Shown here: in pieces, positions 47,285-59,352 of the stretch
Position numbering within the stretch: position 1 is the stretch's first letter
How the letters are laid out: each line of letters begins with the position of its first letter
From: Elmis aenea
Lineage: Eukaryota; Arthropoda; Insecta; Coleoptera; Elmidae
Direction: 5' to 3'
Length of the DNA stretch: 64,000 nt
NCBI GenBank assembly: GCA_947652605.1
Contig: OX393582.1
Coordinates: 10,874,544-10,938,543 of the forward strand
The notes under the pieces: generated by a model
What the model saw: the letters and a program-made list of their open reading frames with translations, nothing else
The model's database searches: none
Told to the model about the DNA's origin: nothing
Program-made: the position numbers and the translations under genes

Positions 47285-48507
47285 CAGTGGCGGATCTTGA
47301 TTTTGTGGGGCGCAAGCTGATCTGGAGGCCCCCTATTAACCCTACTAAGAATGACATGGTTCACTAAAATGAACAGTGCAGAAAATCATAACGTTTTTTA
47401 TTTTTGGTATCAACAAAAACATAAACACAAAAATAAGATACGGAAATAAAAATGTATTATCAGGCACCTACCAGAAAAAAAAACACATTTCCATTTAGAA
47501 GAAATTACATCTTAGGTAAAAAAATCTAAAATTCTGCATCATACAGCACAGGGTGGTCAAAATTCGATGGGATTACATGGGTATCTAGCTTAATAGTCAA
47601 GATAGAGAAACGGTTAAACTACCAAAAATGTAAAGTTTTTTGGGACAAACTCATTTTCAAAAATATTCTCTCATTTTCGGTTTTTGAGTTATTAAAGAAA
47701 AACTCTTTGTTTGTTATATTTATAATATGTCATATCTCCTTTATTGTTTTAAATATCGAAAAAGTTTATAAAGATTATTTTAGATATTTTTATGTAGATT
47801 TTGATAATACTACAAAAAAGTTTTTAAGCTTGCCGTTAAAAGGTTATGACACAAACTCACCTATTTTTAAATGGAGCTATTGGCTATGACCTATTTAAAT
47901 TCCTATTTTTTTCCCTTTTCAAATATACAAGGGTTGATGTCTTTATTTTCAATAATACAAAGGTTTTTTAAATTTTTTTTAAAGATTGGAAACAAAAAGT
48001 AGGCTGTGAAGACAAAAAAAAAACAAGAAAAACCGGAAATGATAAAATATATTTGAGGACTGTTTTGAGTTTGTCTCGAAAAACTGCACATTTTTGGTAA
48101 TTTAACCGTTTATCTATCTTGACTATTAAGGGAGATACCCATGTGATCTCATCGAATTTGGATCACCCTGTACAGTACATCGGCTTGCAGTGCACTATAA
48201 TCAGATGCAAGCAGGGTTGTAAGTTTTGGCGCTTTGAAACCAAATTGGCTATCTTTTTTGTTTAATTTGCCATGTTTTTTTTTTTTTTTTAATTGGCATC
48301 AATGACTATTACCCAATACCCACTATGAAAATAGGTTTTAGAAGATGTTACAATTTGTCAACAATTATTATTTTATAATTCTCATATTAACAGACAATAA
48401 AAATTTTATTTTAGTTTTTGAGGATGAGGCACCAACGATTCTGAGGCCCCAGTTTTGCTGAGGCCCCAGGCGCGCACCTCATGCGCCTGTGCGGTAATCC
48501 GCCACTG
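47285..48507. mobile_element. hAT-type element (CAGTGGCGGAT ends) nested in family F
   Basis: Ends CAGTGGCGGATCTTG and ATCCGCCACTG are inverted and sit between TAAGGGG copies (a 7-8 bp duplication). The uninterrupted family F copy shows the empty site ATTAAGGGGGGTC. GGCCCC-rich subterminal words lie at both ends. No transposase. Another foldback is nested inside. Confidence 0.72.
47547..48172. mobile_element. Foldback MITE family H nested inside the hAT-type element
   Basis: CACAGGGTGGTCAAAATTCG at the left and CGAATTTGGATCACCCTGTA at the right are inverted. Arms share GATTACATGGGTATCTAGC, TAGTCAAGATAGA and AAGGGTTGATGTCTTTAT. Third level of a three-deep nest. Confidence 0.75.
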
Positions 48508-48916
48508 TAAGGGGGGCTTTTATTTTCCCATAGACGTCTGCTTTCGTAATTACACGGCCCTAAAGAGGTTTCTCATAGTTATATTTTTAATCGTCTCCTA
48601 CCTATACAAGGAGCTGAAAAGTGCGACCCCTGTTGGTTTTCTTATCAGAACTTTCTGGAGGGTTTAAATTATGCAATTTCAAAAATTTTATTTGTAAGCT
48701 TGATTTATTAAAAACTTTTTTCGTTCCTTAACTTTTCCTACAAAACCTACAGTTTTTGAGTAAAAAATAAAATAAATGAACATGCACCCCACAATGGTTT
48801 GTTAATGTTCATATTGGGTAGACGGGTGGAATTCATTTTGAAGTTTAAGATGTGACAACACGAAAACACCTGTCAATTATTCTACCCAACATGAATATTA
48901 ACAAAGCATGGTAAGA

Positions 48917-49135
48917 GTATGGGAAGACCTCGACAGAATGGTACGAGAAAAATGTCTTTCGTTAAAAAAAAGGAGCTTTGGATTACGTTTTCAGAATACT
49001 AAAAGAGTATTTTACCAGACACAATAAAAAATTTAGTTGCCCGCATTCCACGATTAGTAAAAAAGGTAAAAAATTGCAAATACGGCTGTTTTGACTTGGA
49101 GGAAAAGTCAGTTGTCTTCAATTTTATATTTTAAA
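48917..49135 (+). pseudogene. Tc1/mariner transposase C-terminal fragment
   Basis: Reads VWEDLDRMVREKC...KKKELWITFSEY-stop-KSILPDTIKNLVARIPRLVKKV and ends at a natural stop near 49132. It matches the last ~70 residues of Tc1-type transposases (ELWxxLxxxWxxIPxxxIxNLxxSMPRRLxxV). One internal stop; the DDE domain is missing. It leads straight into the tandem array. Confidence 0.65.
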
Positions 49136-49995
49136 AACGCAAAAAACAATAAATTACTACACTTTATAGTACTAAATTAATAATAATAATAATTAATTTA
49201 ATAATTGTTAACCATTAAAGTAAAAAAGAAACATCGATAAAATAGTCAATAAGTTATTTTGAAGGACAATTTTTTTAAAGTTGTCTTCAACTTTATATTT
49301 AAAAACACAAAAAAACAATAAATTACTACACTTTTTAGTAGGAAATGGATAATAATTGTGTAATTAATAATTGTTAACTATCAAAGTGAAAAAGAAACAG
49401 TGATAAAATAGTCAATAAGTTATTTTAAAGGACAATTTTTTCAAAGTTGGCTTTAACTTTATATTTAAAAACACAAAAAAACAATAAATTACAACACTTT
49501 ACAGTAGGAAGTGGATAGTAATTATGTAATTAATAATTGTTAACATCAAAGTGAAAAAGAAACAGTGATAAAATAGTCAATAAGTTATTTTGAAGGACAA
49601 TTTTTTTAAAGTTGGCTTCAACTTTATATTTAAAAACACAAAAAAACAATAAATTACTACAATTTACAGTAGAAAGTGGATAGTAATTATGTAATTAATA
49701 ATTGTTAACTATCAAAGTGAAAAAGAAACAGTGATAAAATAGTCAATAAGTTATTTTGAAGGGCAATTTTTTTAAAGTTGTCTTTAACTTTATATTTAAA
49801 AACACAAAAAAAAACAATAAATTACTACACTTTTTAGTAGGAAATGGATAATAATTGTTAACCATCAAAATGAAAAAGAAACAGTGATAAAATAGTCAAT
49901 AAGTTTTTTTAAAGGACAATTTTTTCAAAGTTGGCTTCAACTTTATATTTAAAAAGCAAAAAACAATAAGATACTTAACGTTATTGTAGGAAATG
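49100..49995 (+). repeat. Tandem repeat array, ~165-bp unit, 5-6 copies
   Basis: The marker AGTCAATAAGTTATTTT recurs at 49244, 49410, 49575 and 49741, and as AGTCAATAAGTTTTTTT at 49894, giving spacings of 166, 165, 166 and 153. The last interval lacks GTAATTAATAATT-type sequence. The first unit begins within the tail of the Tc1 transposase fragment (GTTGTCTTCAATTTTATATT), so the unit seems to derive from that transposon's 3' end. Confidence 0.88.
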
Positions 49996-51293
49996 TATAA
50001 TAATAGTGTATAGGTATAATAATTGCCACGGAGAGCTGGCCGAAGTCGAGCATATAAATAGATTACGCGGGTAAACTCCGAAGACAAAATTAATAATAAA
50101 AGTATAATAATAGCTAACTATTACGTTTATTTAACCATATTTTTAAGTTAGGTTATAACACATTTTTCCTTGATTTTATAAAAACGTCAATTACTAATTA
50201 TTAAAAAAACTAATACTTTTTTTAAGCAGTTTGAGTTTAAAAGCAACAATTACTTTCAAACAAGAATTTCTTCGCAAAATAATGATTTAAGATGTTTCAC
50301 AAAACACAATCAGAACAATAAAATACGATTTTAAAAAGGTTTTTTTTACATTAAATCGTACAGAACTTCAAATAAGTTTAAATGTTTAATAGCACAATTT
50401 ATATCATATCACATTGTACATATACACAATATTATCTATTGTGTTTTGTGTTATCCAACTAATGCACGTGTTTTTCATTTACAATCCACATTTATTAGAA
50501 TTCTCAAAAGCGTCATGATTATGTCGTAAAATAAGAAGCAAAAATTTCGTGTTATTCTAAAAACTTACTTTTGGAAAGAGCAAGTCTCCACCCTGTGAGC
50601 ATTTTGATAGATGTTGGTTCACTTAATTTAAAAAGAAATCACTTAAAAAAGCCTGAGAAATGAGAAAAAAAAATTAAACACAAATTTTCATTTGCTAATT
50701 TTATTTATCGATAGAATAATAAAGTCTCCACTCCGGCTCGTGCGCGAACACCTGTTTCATGGAGTGGAGATACAAGACTGAAGGATATGACTTAACTGTA
50801 CAGGTGATAATCAAACAGTCGACACGCGAATCAGGTGCCCATTATAGGCCCTCCCGCATATTCCAACGTAAAACGAGGTGATAGCAACATTTATCGACAA
50901 TATGCGATGAGATTCAGAGAGTTGAACGAGCGAAGAGATAAGGTACGTGAGAAATGAATATCTAACGCATTATTTTGAATATTACGATTAGATTAAATCG
51001 AATTCGCCGCTACTTATGTTGTATAAGCACTAAAGTACATTATTCAAGTGGTAATTGACAATAGAATTGCTCAGTAAATAGTCATACGTTTGGTTGTCAA
51101 CGAGTTGCTCTCGTGCCAAAACTTTTTTAACTACTACGAAGTTTTTTAAGACAAATCGTGTGTAATTAAAAGTGTTTTGTACGAATGCTTGAAAGGGCCA
51201 CGAAATAATTTTAAAAAGGTGAAATTTCACGTTTGTTTTTGAAATACATATAAAAGTTAATTTATCACTAGGATAAGTCTAGAGCTGCAGTCC
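49996..51293. other. Unassigned DNA
   Basis: Mostly AT-rich; 50730-50960 is less AT-biased but contains no frame, terminus or motif I recognise. Confidence 0.35.
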
Positions 51294-51301
51294 ATTTAGC
51301 C

Positions 51302-51559
51302 CAGTGGTTCTTAACCTTTTAGTAGTCGCGGCCCCCTAAATATCCTAAAATATTTTCGCAGCCCCCTAGTTTGTAGAAACAAAATTATTACGATTTATTT
51401 AAGAAGATATCTTTCCGATGGTTCGAGTAAAATAATGAGCAAAAAATATATTTTTTTAAGATTTCAATATTTTAAAAACGTTTTATAAATTTTTCGTGGC
51501 TCCCCTTAAAATCTCTCACGCCCCCCAGGGGGCCGCGGCCTCCCGGTTAAGAATCGCTG
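51302..51559. mobile_element. hAT MITE (258 bp) with perfect 8-bp TSD
   Basis: ATTTAGCC at 51294-51301 and 51560-51567 flanks ends CAGTGGTTCTTAACC and GGTTAAGAATCGCTG, typical hAT termini. Subterminal CGGCCCCCTAA / CCCAGGGGGCCGCGGCC words pair imperfectly. Confidence 0.85.
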
Positions 51560-52230
51560 ATTTAGCCCATATGCTTAATGCCGACTGAAAAAGTTAGAAT
51601 ACATCAATAAAGGAAGTTTAAACTGTTTTTATTTTTGTAGGGTAAAGAAAAATAAGCAACATCAGTAGATTGCTTTTAACATTATTTTTTGATTTAGTCT
51701 TCTTTTATTTAAAGTCAAAAATAATTGTGTAGTCAAACTTCCTTCCTTTGCTTACATTTTGGCACTTGTTTTGCATCAGCGCGGTCTACTTCGGTGCATA
51801 CAAATGTAATTAAATGGCAACTTTGTTGAAAAGTATTGAATATCTCAATAACTACGGGGTTTAGACATAAAAATCGAAGGGGAGAAAAAAAGCTATCGAA
51901 TAGTAAAATAAAATAAGGGTGTATACATTTGAAAAAAATGAGTTATGTCACTTTGATATTCGGAAAGTTTGGCATTTTTTTGTGACCATCCTGTGTGAAT
52001 AAATTAAAAATTTTTATTATTAAAATGTTGCTCCCTAATTGAACTACCATTATTGCTAGAACTTATTTCTTAATTTCAAAAAACGAGGTCGCTACGGTTT
52101 TTTAAAGTTAAGCCTGCTTATGTAAGACTTTTCGAAAAAAAATTAATGTTGGCAACACTGGCACAAAATCAAAAAATAAACAGACATTCAAGTAGAGGTT
52201 AAAAAATGACATCGGAAGACCTAAAAATAT

Positions 52231-52296
52231 ACAGGGTGTTCCATTTAAAAAAATCTATGTTTTTGTTATAGCGCAAAAATGGGACACCCTGTATAG
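52231..52296. repeat. Short CAGGGTG-type inverted pair
   Basis: ACAGGGTGTTCCATTT followed only ~50 bp later by GGGACACCCTGTATA. It may be an internally deleted foldback; a further CACCCTGTATA end lies at about 52412. Confidence 0.45.
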
Positions 52297-52650
52297 CTGA
52301 AAATAATTTTACGTCGTAGATCTTTTCAAACCAATAGTTTTATGTATTTAAGTTATTTTACTGTCTCCTACAGGCGGGGCGCTATGAAAGCCCGACGCAC
52401 TATTGAATCACCCTGTATAGCTCACTTTAAAAAACTGTGTTTATAATTTGCTACAGCGTTTCTTAATTAATAAAGTATATTACAAAAACTTGTTCTAAAT
52501 GTTTTAAGCATTCCTAGCTATACGGACTTTTCCTAATTTCCTTGGATATAATTGTTCTTCAATAACGGAGTCAAATTTTCTTAGCCTGAACACCGTGATG
52601 GCTTAATGCGGCTGGGCATATAAATAATATTTCTGTAGTTTGTAAAATAC

Positions 52651-52936
52651 TTTTTGTGTGATCGTACTAGAAACAGCTGTTTGACGGACGCGTTAGCAAC
52701 CATAAAGTACTGCATTACCGGCCCTATCCTTAGCAACGGCCGTAAAAGTTACTTTTCAGGCCGTTATCCTTAGCAACGGCCGAAAAAGTAACTTTTACGG
52801 CCGTTGCTAAGGAGAGGGCCGGTAATGCAGTACATACGCCGTCATCTGCCAGTGACAGAATGTCACGTAGTTTCTAACCTATAATTTTGAAAATTACTAA
52901 AAATTTTAATGGTTTTTAATTCGATCGCACAAAAAA
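52651..52936. mobile_element. DNA element family L with large central palindrome
   Basis: Ends TTTTTGTGTGATCGTAC and CGATCGCACAAAAAA. The core 52708-52845 is a near-perfect hairpin: TACTGCATTACCGGCCCTAT... against its complement, with arms of about 44 bp built on CCTTAGCAACGGCCG repeats. About 286 bp; a shorter form of 34339-34900. Confidence 0.7.
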
Positions 52937-53029
52937 TGTAATATGCACCTCGGCCAAAACGTACTTTTTCGGCCTTGCCTGTTTGCTGTTACACTTTTTG
53001 GCCTTGATACATAAATAACTATTATTTAT

Positions 53030-53806
53030 ACATATAATGTAATTGATTTTGACATGAAAGTTATTTGCTTCAATTTGGTCAGGTTAGGTTAGGTTCAGTT
53101 ATAAATTAACATTTACATGTAGTTACGTTATTTTAAAGATATTAAGCTCCAAGTCAAGTAAGAAGATGAATTTTCATCTTCTTACAAGTTGAAATTTCAA
53201 GATAAAAGATAAAATTTCGTATATTAAAAAACTTAAAGTTTCAGAAAAAAATGCAAAATTTAACCTCTTTAAAATTATTATAACTGGCCCTTTCGAGCCT
53301 TCGTAGTTTTGGGACTGGTTCAAGTTGAATTAATGAACAAATCAATAGCAAAACAATTTTAAATCGTAAAAAATGCTTTTTACGTTTACATTCGCTTTGT
53401 AGCGCCTACAGAATTGAAAATAAAAATTGGGTGTTACACTTTTAAACTCTGTTTTTACAATACAATAACAAATTTTTTAATTTGGTGAAGTTTAAATTTA
53501 AATAACTGAAAACTTTGGATTTCACTCAATTAAAAATTAACTAATGTCTCTCCCAATATAATTTTAATTTGTAAAAATTATCCTAACAAGGCGCCTTAGT
53601 TACCTTTGAAAATTGAAAGTTACGTTTACACATAATTATTTATGAATTTTTTTGTGGACTTTACTTAAAATTTCAGTTTCTTCCATACCCATATTCGTGT
53701 TAACGGCACTTTCTTTATTCGACCTAATTTTCTCTTTCTTTTTAACTTTCCTTCCTGTACTGGTTTTGCAATTGTATTTCGGTTTACACGTTTTACGATC
53801 CTTCTA
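53030..53806. other. Unassigned DNA
   Basis: AT-rich; a short GGTTAGGTTAGG run near 53085 is the only pattern. Confidence 0.35.
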
Positions 53807-54732
53807 TACAGGGTGTCCCAAATTCGAGTAAATGCATGGGGATCTCGCTTATCTTAAGAGCTACGAGGTCGGTTAAATTAGGGCAAAGTTGCGAAATTAA
53901 ATGCTCATTAAAAATCCAAAGAGAAATTGAAAATATCTCAAACGGTATCCTAGAAAATTAGGAAAAACTGGAAAATACGATTTTTGAAAATCGTCTATAA
54001 CTCCTTTGGAGTATGAAATATTTTAAATGTGTAAAGACATTGCCCAAGCAACTTTTCAAGCCGAATCGGATAGTGGTCACACATTTTTCCTAGATTGATT
54101 CGTTTTTGTTTTATGACAACCAACTTTATTTTTTCTTATGGGCGCAATTTTTGTTATTTACATAATCAAATAGAATTTATTTTTCTGCATCCATTGATGT
54201 ATCACACATGGTATTTTACTTTTTCTTTCATTGTCAAATTTAAAAAAGTACGTTTTAAACAATAACCATTATAAATCAGGTTGGCCGGTCATTGTAGTTT
54301 ATGTTGTTTCCATGACAACCGATCAACAAACTAAAAGTTTTGAAGGCCTGTTAGTCGTAAAAATGAACTTTAATAACGAAGAAAAACGCGATTTTCTGCC
54401 CATAAGAGAAAACAAAGTTGGTTGTCTAAAAAAAAAACGAATCGACCTAGGAAAAATTTGTGACCACTATCCGATCCGGCTTGAAAAGTTGCTTGGGCAA
54501 CTTTTTTTCACATTTAAAATATTTCAAACTCCAAAGGAGTTATACCCGATTTTCAAAAATGGACTTTCCAGTTTTTCCTAACTTTCTCGGATACGGTTTG
54601 AGATATTTCCAATTTCTCTTTGGATTATCAATAAGCATCGAATTTAGCAACTTTGCCCTAATTTAACCGACCTCGTAGCTCTTAAGATAAGCGAGATCCC
54701 CATGCATTTACTCGAATTTGGGACACCCTGTA
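53807..54732. mobile_element. Foldback MITE family C, complete (926 bp)
   Basis: TACAGGGTGTCCCAAATTCG and CGAATTTGGGACACCCTGTA are perfect complements. Arms of over 400 bp (ATCTCGCTTATCTTAAGAGC, TTTTGAAAATCGTCTATAAC) meet around a short centre near 54270-54360. Frames at 54231-54666 come from the palindrome and are not genes. Confidence 0.87.
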
Positions 54733-55058
54733 TATTAGGCATATTGCTACATTAAAAAAAAAGTTTGCATCTTTCAGAGTTTATATATAAACTTTAAACT
54801 GATTAGTCGGAGAAGTGACTTTTTATTTATTTATTTACTTACATGAGACGTGGCACAATGTTCATAATAGGTAAGAATATTTATTTAAAACAATATCCCT
54901 GCAGCTAAATAATTTTAATTAATAAAGTAACGTCTTTAAACAAGGTATTCCACCTAGGAGGGCCACTATTGGGATCTCGTAAACGGTAAGAGCTAAAAAG
55001 AAGTTTAAATTAGACAAATTGTTCCCCTTTCTGAGACCTATCTAGCGATGCTTTAACG

Positions 55059-56213
55059 TAGAGCTTTCCAAACTTTTTATGTTGGTGACACACTTTTTAG
55101 ACAAACATAATTTCGCGACACAGTAATTCAGTCTACTAGCAAACCAGAGGTTAAACAATCCCTTATAAGAGATACGCCAATAACTACTTACCATTTTTAT
55201 GAGATGTATGAGCTTGATGGGATGATCATAGCTTTTGAATATTTGGTGGAATATTAGATAAAGACACTCGCAATTCGTCATCAAGCATTTTTAGGCTTCC
55301 ACGTTTCAATGTCATCAAGTTTGTCATCGTTGAAAACGCGAATCCAAAATTTGTCCAGGACCCTCTTCATACACCATTAACAGACGTCGATCATTTTTTA
55401 TTTCAGCTAATTCTTCTTCTTAAATAAGTGACTAGTTAATCGTTGCAGTTGAAAAAAAATAATTTCTGATCCAATCATAGTCTTGGATTTCAACGTTTGG
55501 GAAGTAGTGATAAACTTTCTCTCCGAGTAATGTTAAATGGTCAAGAATGGGCGAGCTGATATCACATTTTAGCTCATGGTCAGCAGTTTTGGAAAACATT
55601 TCAAAATTTCTTTTTCCAAATTGCTATTTTTTCTCTCATAGCACACATTTTGTCTACTGCTCTTAAGATATTTTCTCCTTTTCCTCGCGTACTGGTGTTT
55701 ATTTTATTCAAGTGTTAAAATATGTCAGCAAGATATGCCAATTTTGTGCACCATAGTTTGTTTTGAATTAGATCGCAGAATTCATTTTGCTGATTTTCCT
55801 CAAAAAGTTTACGCAACATTTCCGTCACTTCGTATAAACGAAAAAGCACTCAATCTCTTAAGAGCCAACAAACCTCTGTGTGTAGTATAAGCTTTTTAAA
55901 TTTTCCCCCCATTTCTTCACAACTGTGAGCAGATACTCTTAATTTAAGAGGTCTACTTTTAACGTAATTAACCATTTGAAACACTTTATCCATAACCTTT
56001 CTTAATTCATTACCAATGGTTTGCGCGACTAGTGCTTCGCGATGTAAAAAGCAATGAGTAATTAATTATATTTGCATTATCTTTCTTTCTTAAAGCTGTA
56101 AAACCTTTTGTTGAACCAACAAGTAAAAGTTAAAAATTTAAATATCGCGCGACACACCTTCACACTGCAGCCGACAAACTAACGTGTCGCGACACACAGT
56201 TTGGAAAGCTCTG
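55059..56213. mobile_element. hAT element relic with perfect 8-bp TSD
   Basis: CTTTAACG (55051-55058 and 56214-56221) flanks TAGAGCTTTCCAAACTTTTT and its inverted partner AGTTTGGAAAGCTCTG. Subterminal words GCGACACAC recur at both ends. The minus strand keeps a decayed transposase of the ZBED5/SCAND3-like hAT group. Inserted in the CTTTAATG motif of family B, which confirms the empty site. Confidence 0.87.
55080..56070 (-). pseudogene. hAT transposase pseudogene (ZBED5/FAM200-like group), C-terminal half
   Basis: The minus-strand frame from about 56062 reads HCFLHREALVAQTIGNELRK, NYVKSRPLKLRVSAHSCEEM, LHTEVCWLLRD-stop. Then, in shifting frames, come LAYLADIF, REKIAIWKK and others. This follows the family pattern HCxLHREALxxK...LHxEVRWLSRG...LAYLADIFxxLNxLN. 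Note Cys for the usual Arg before WL. At least seven stops; the N-terminal BED finger is absent. Confidence 0.78.
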
Positions 56214-56635
56214 CTTTAACGTTTTAAGAAAGCTCCATGGCACGCTAGATAATAAATCAAAATCAAAATGAGTTTTTTCTTAAACCGTTAATAACTCGGT
56301 TGTACTTCATGGTACAAAAATATTCTTGAAAGGGGGGAAAAAACTTTTTCATGAGATCATAGCCAACTTTGGTTTCCATATAAGAAATATAGTTTGTAAT
56401 TTGTCTAAGAAGTTAAACAATATTAAAACAAATAAATGTTTTCATGTTACAGTGTGTAAAAAAATCTACAACTTTTTCCCTAAGAATATTTTTGCACGAT
56501 CAAGTATAACCGAGTTATTAACGGTTTAAAAAAATGCAAATTTTGATTTTCGGTTATCGTCTAGCGGCCCATGGAATTTGTTTTTTAAAATATTAAAGCA
56601 TTACTCAATAGGTCTCCAAGAAAGGGTCACAATAT

Positions 56636-56750
56636 GTAATCAAGGCTGTGTTTATTGCATCAAGAACATCAAAACTAAATGTTTTGCAGAGTTATACGTG
56701 CCACTGGCCATTTCCTCCGGAAAAATAGGGGAATAGAACTTTCCTCGAAA
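56636..56750. mobile_element. Family K foldback, end fragment
   Basis: ATCAAGGCTGTGTTTATTGC ... GAGTTATACGTGCCACTGGCC (in two parts) matches the complement of 8840-8950. Confidence 0.55.
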
Positions 56751-57505
56751 ACTTATAATTGTATCTAAAAAACTGTATCGTACGAGAGGTGTTTGTTCGA
56801 GTGTCAAGGTCTACCTGATTTGCAAAAACTGAGAAGCATGCTTGAAACGAGTTTCAAGTCAAGCAGGAATTTGTTGAGCCGCGACCAAAGTAAGAGTTTG
56901 GTATGATTACATAACCGCAATCTTTAATAGATTCCCTGCAGACTGCATTGTATTACATTTGCTACAGATTTTAATTCCAGTTAATTCTAGACACAGCCAC
57001 TACCTTTAATTCCAGTTAATTCCAGATATCATATCTAGGGTACGCTGCCTTGTAATTATCAATACCAGGTTATGCATAATTATTCACATATCAGAGAAAG
57101 TTTTAAATCATATTAGCTCCACGCTACTTTAAATGAACTGCAGTGTAAGACTAAGTATAAGGTGAACAGGCTCACTGATAATATATGCAAGACCAGGAAA
57201 TATAAACCAAATTGTTAGTATCCAAGTGTCTTAGTTGTAAGTCAATTATAGATAAATAAGTTTAAGTGACCATTGTGCATAAAAAAGCTAGCACAAGACA
57301 GAAAAAAACATGGAAAAAAGTCAGCACAACACAACTCAACAGTCCTACACCTAACAGTAGAAGCACTGACGACTAAATAAAAAATAAAAATAAATATTCT
57401 GCATTGAACAAATATGTCTACTTTAAATAAAAAACATTACAGGGCTAGGAAGGTTGATTATCTTAGTTATTTTAAAACCTTTATTCTTAAAATTTGGCAT
57501 GAATA
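56751..57505. other. Unassigned DNA
   Basis: Less AT-biased than most of the window; TTCCAGTTAATTCCAGA occurs twice near 56970-57025. No gene or element recognised. Confidence 0.35.
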
Positions 57506-58211
57506 TACAGGGTGGTCCACATAGAAGCGCCACTATTGGGATCTTGTAGAAGGCAATAGATACAAAGAATTTTGAATTAAACAAATTGTTCCCCTTTCTG
57601 AGATCTATTCAGTAATGATGCTTTAATGTTTTAAAAAAGTTCCATGGTGCGCTAGACACTAGACAATAAACAAAAATCAAAAATTACAATTTTTTAAATC
57701 GTTAATAACTTGGTTATACTTGATGGTGCAAAAATGTTTTTGGGGAAAAAGATGTTGATTTTTTTACGCCCTGTAAAATAAAAACATTCATTTTTTTCAA
57801 TACTCTTTAAATTCTTAAATAAATTACAAACTTACATTTTTTAAATAGAAACCGTAGTTGGCTATGAACTTAAAACCAATAAAATTCATCATAGGGACTT
57901 ATGCAGCCACAGTGTCATGAATTTTTAAAAATATTGAAACCAATAAACTCTCTTATTTTGTATAAAAACCTAAAACATTTTTCCCAAAAATAATTTTGTA
58001 CCATCAAGTATAAATAAGTTATTAACGATTTAAAAAAATGCCCATTTTGATTTTTGTTTAATATCTAGCGTGCCATGGAACTTTTTTGAAACATTAATGC
58101 ATCACTGAATAGATCTCATAAAGGGGAACAATTTGTTTAATTCAAACTTCTTTGTAGCTTTTATCGTTTACGAGATCTCAGTAGTGGCCCTTCTATTTGG
58201 ACCACCCTGTA
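57506..58211. mobile_element. Foldback MITE family B, complete
   Basis: TACAGGGTGGTCCACATAGA and TTGGACCACCCTGTA ends, the usual B arms (GGGATCTTGTAGAAGGC, TTTACGAGATCTCAGTAGTGG). Confidence 0.8.
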
Positions 58212-59352
58212 TAGCCAACGATGAAGAATTTATTATTAATTTGATATTGTTAATAAAAATCAAATTTTGCCCAGCCCTGTTAGATCTACAATATCACAAG
58301 AGACTTAATTATTTTAAAATATTATCCATAGAAAATACAGAAGCTTTTTGTTAGATTATGAAGATGTATTATTAAAAAATTGTCTATTCGAGGTCCAGGT
58401 CTTAAAACCTGTTTATAGTCTTACAAAACAAAAACAAAACATTTCAATTATTGTGGTAATAAAAACTAACTAAACGAACTAAAATTTAACTAATATAAGC
58501 GCCCAAAAAAGTTAATATTTATTTTAAAACACATTTAATTTAAATTTTTTATTAAAAAAAAACCTTTGCACGATAAGTTAGTAATTAAAATTTTCAAGAG
58601 TGATGGCAATACATGAAACATAAGTTATGATTTTTTGGTAATTGTAAAGCAATTTGTGTTACATATATAGCTCAGGGTTAATTTAATATGAATATTTCAT
58701 GGGCGCAGTAATGTATGGAAATGTATGAAAACCGACAATACGTTCAGAGATAATACTCGGAATTTAAAAAATTTAAATAATTTTAAAATGCAAAGTAAAA
58801 AGGGGATTTTTTTAAACCCAAAAGTAAGATAACGGTTTAAATTTTTTTGTAAAGATTTTCATTGCTATTTCTAAAAGCTTACGGCACCCAAGTTACTTGA
58901 AATATGTTTATGTGTCGTTTTATTTAATAAATTTGCATTAATGATCTAGTTCGACGTTAAAAGAAAACTCGTTAAAAAGTTGTAATTGCCATGAGCAAAA
59001 TGTTGTGGTTATGTCTGTTGCATACAAACGATGTTTGTTGCAACAGGGTCAGCCGAAATAACATACCTTTATCCTACATTTTTCTTTGTTTCACTAGATA
59101 GCGTTTTAAAATTAAGGTTTTTTTGATTGCTTAGTAAATTTTAAAGAATTTAATCGGCTTCGCTTAGTTGATTTCAGTTTGTGAAGTAATGTTTGTAAAA
59201 ATAATTAAAACTTATTGGTCATCGAACATTGATTGCTATTAAAAAATTAGGCGAATAAAAAAGTGGTGCTTTGACAACAAAAAGCAGTTCCTTACAGATT
59301 TAAGCAGAACATGTTTAATATGATCGGTAAATATTTTTTTCTGATTTATTTA
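58212..59352. other. Unassigned DNA
   Basis: AT-rich; no feature supported. Confidence 0.35.

Larger units (their letters stand above)
47219..48908. mobile_element. Foldback MITE family F, truncated, containing a nested hAT-type element
   Basis: Starts TACCGGGTGTTTCTTAAATA and follows the 11739 copy to ATTAAGGGG. It resumes after the insertion (TAAGGGGGGCTTTTATTTTC) and continues to the palindromic centre near 48900, where it stops. Confidence 0.75.
54940..56636. mobile_element. Foldback MITE family B interrupted by a hAT element
   Basis: The left arm ACAAGGTATTCCACCTAGGA...GGGATCTCGTAAACGGTAAG and the right part (CCATGGCACGCTAGATAATA on) follow family B. The end is replaced at about 56636 by family K sequence. 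Confidence 0.68.

Noticed and set aside
48900..50000. Tandem units as a possible CRISPR-like array
   Set aside because: Units are contiguous 165-bp tandem copies with no distinct spacers, and the genome is eukaryotic.
53083..53100. GGTTAGGTTAGG as possible interstitial insect telomere (TTAGG)n
   Set aside because: Only two to three units, within the range expected by chance; no array.
54231..54666. Overlapping 116- and 68-residue frames as a small gene
   Set aside because: They lie in the paired arms and centre of a complete foldback MITE and match the inverted partner sequence; no protein family resemblance.
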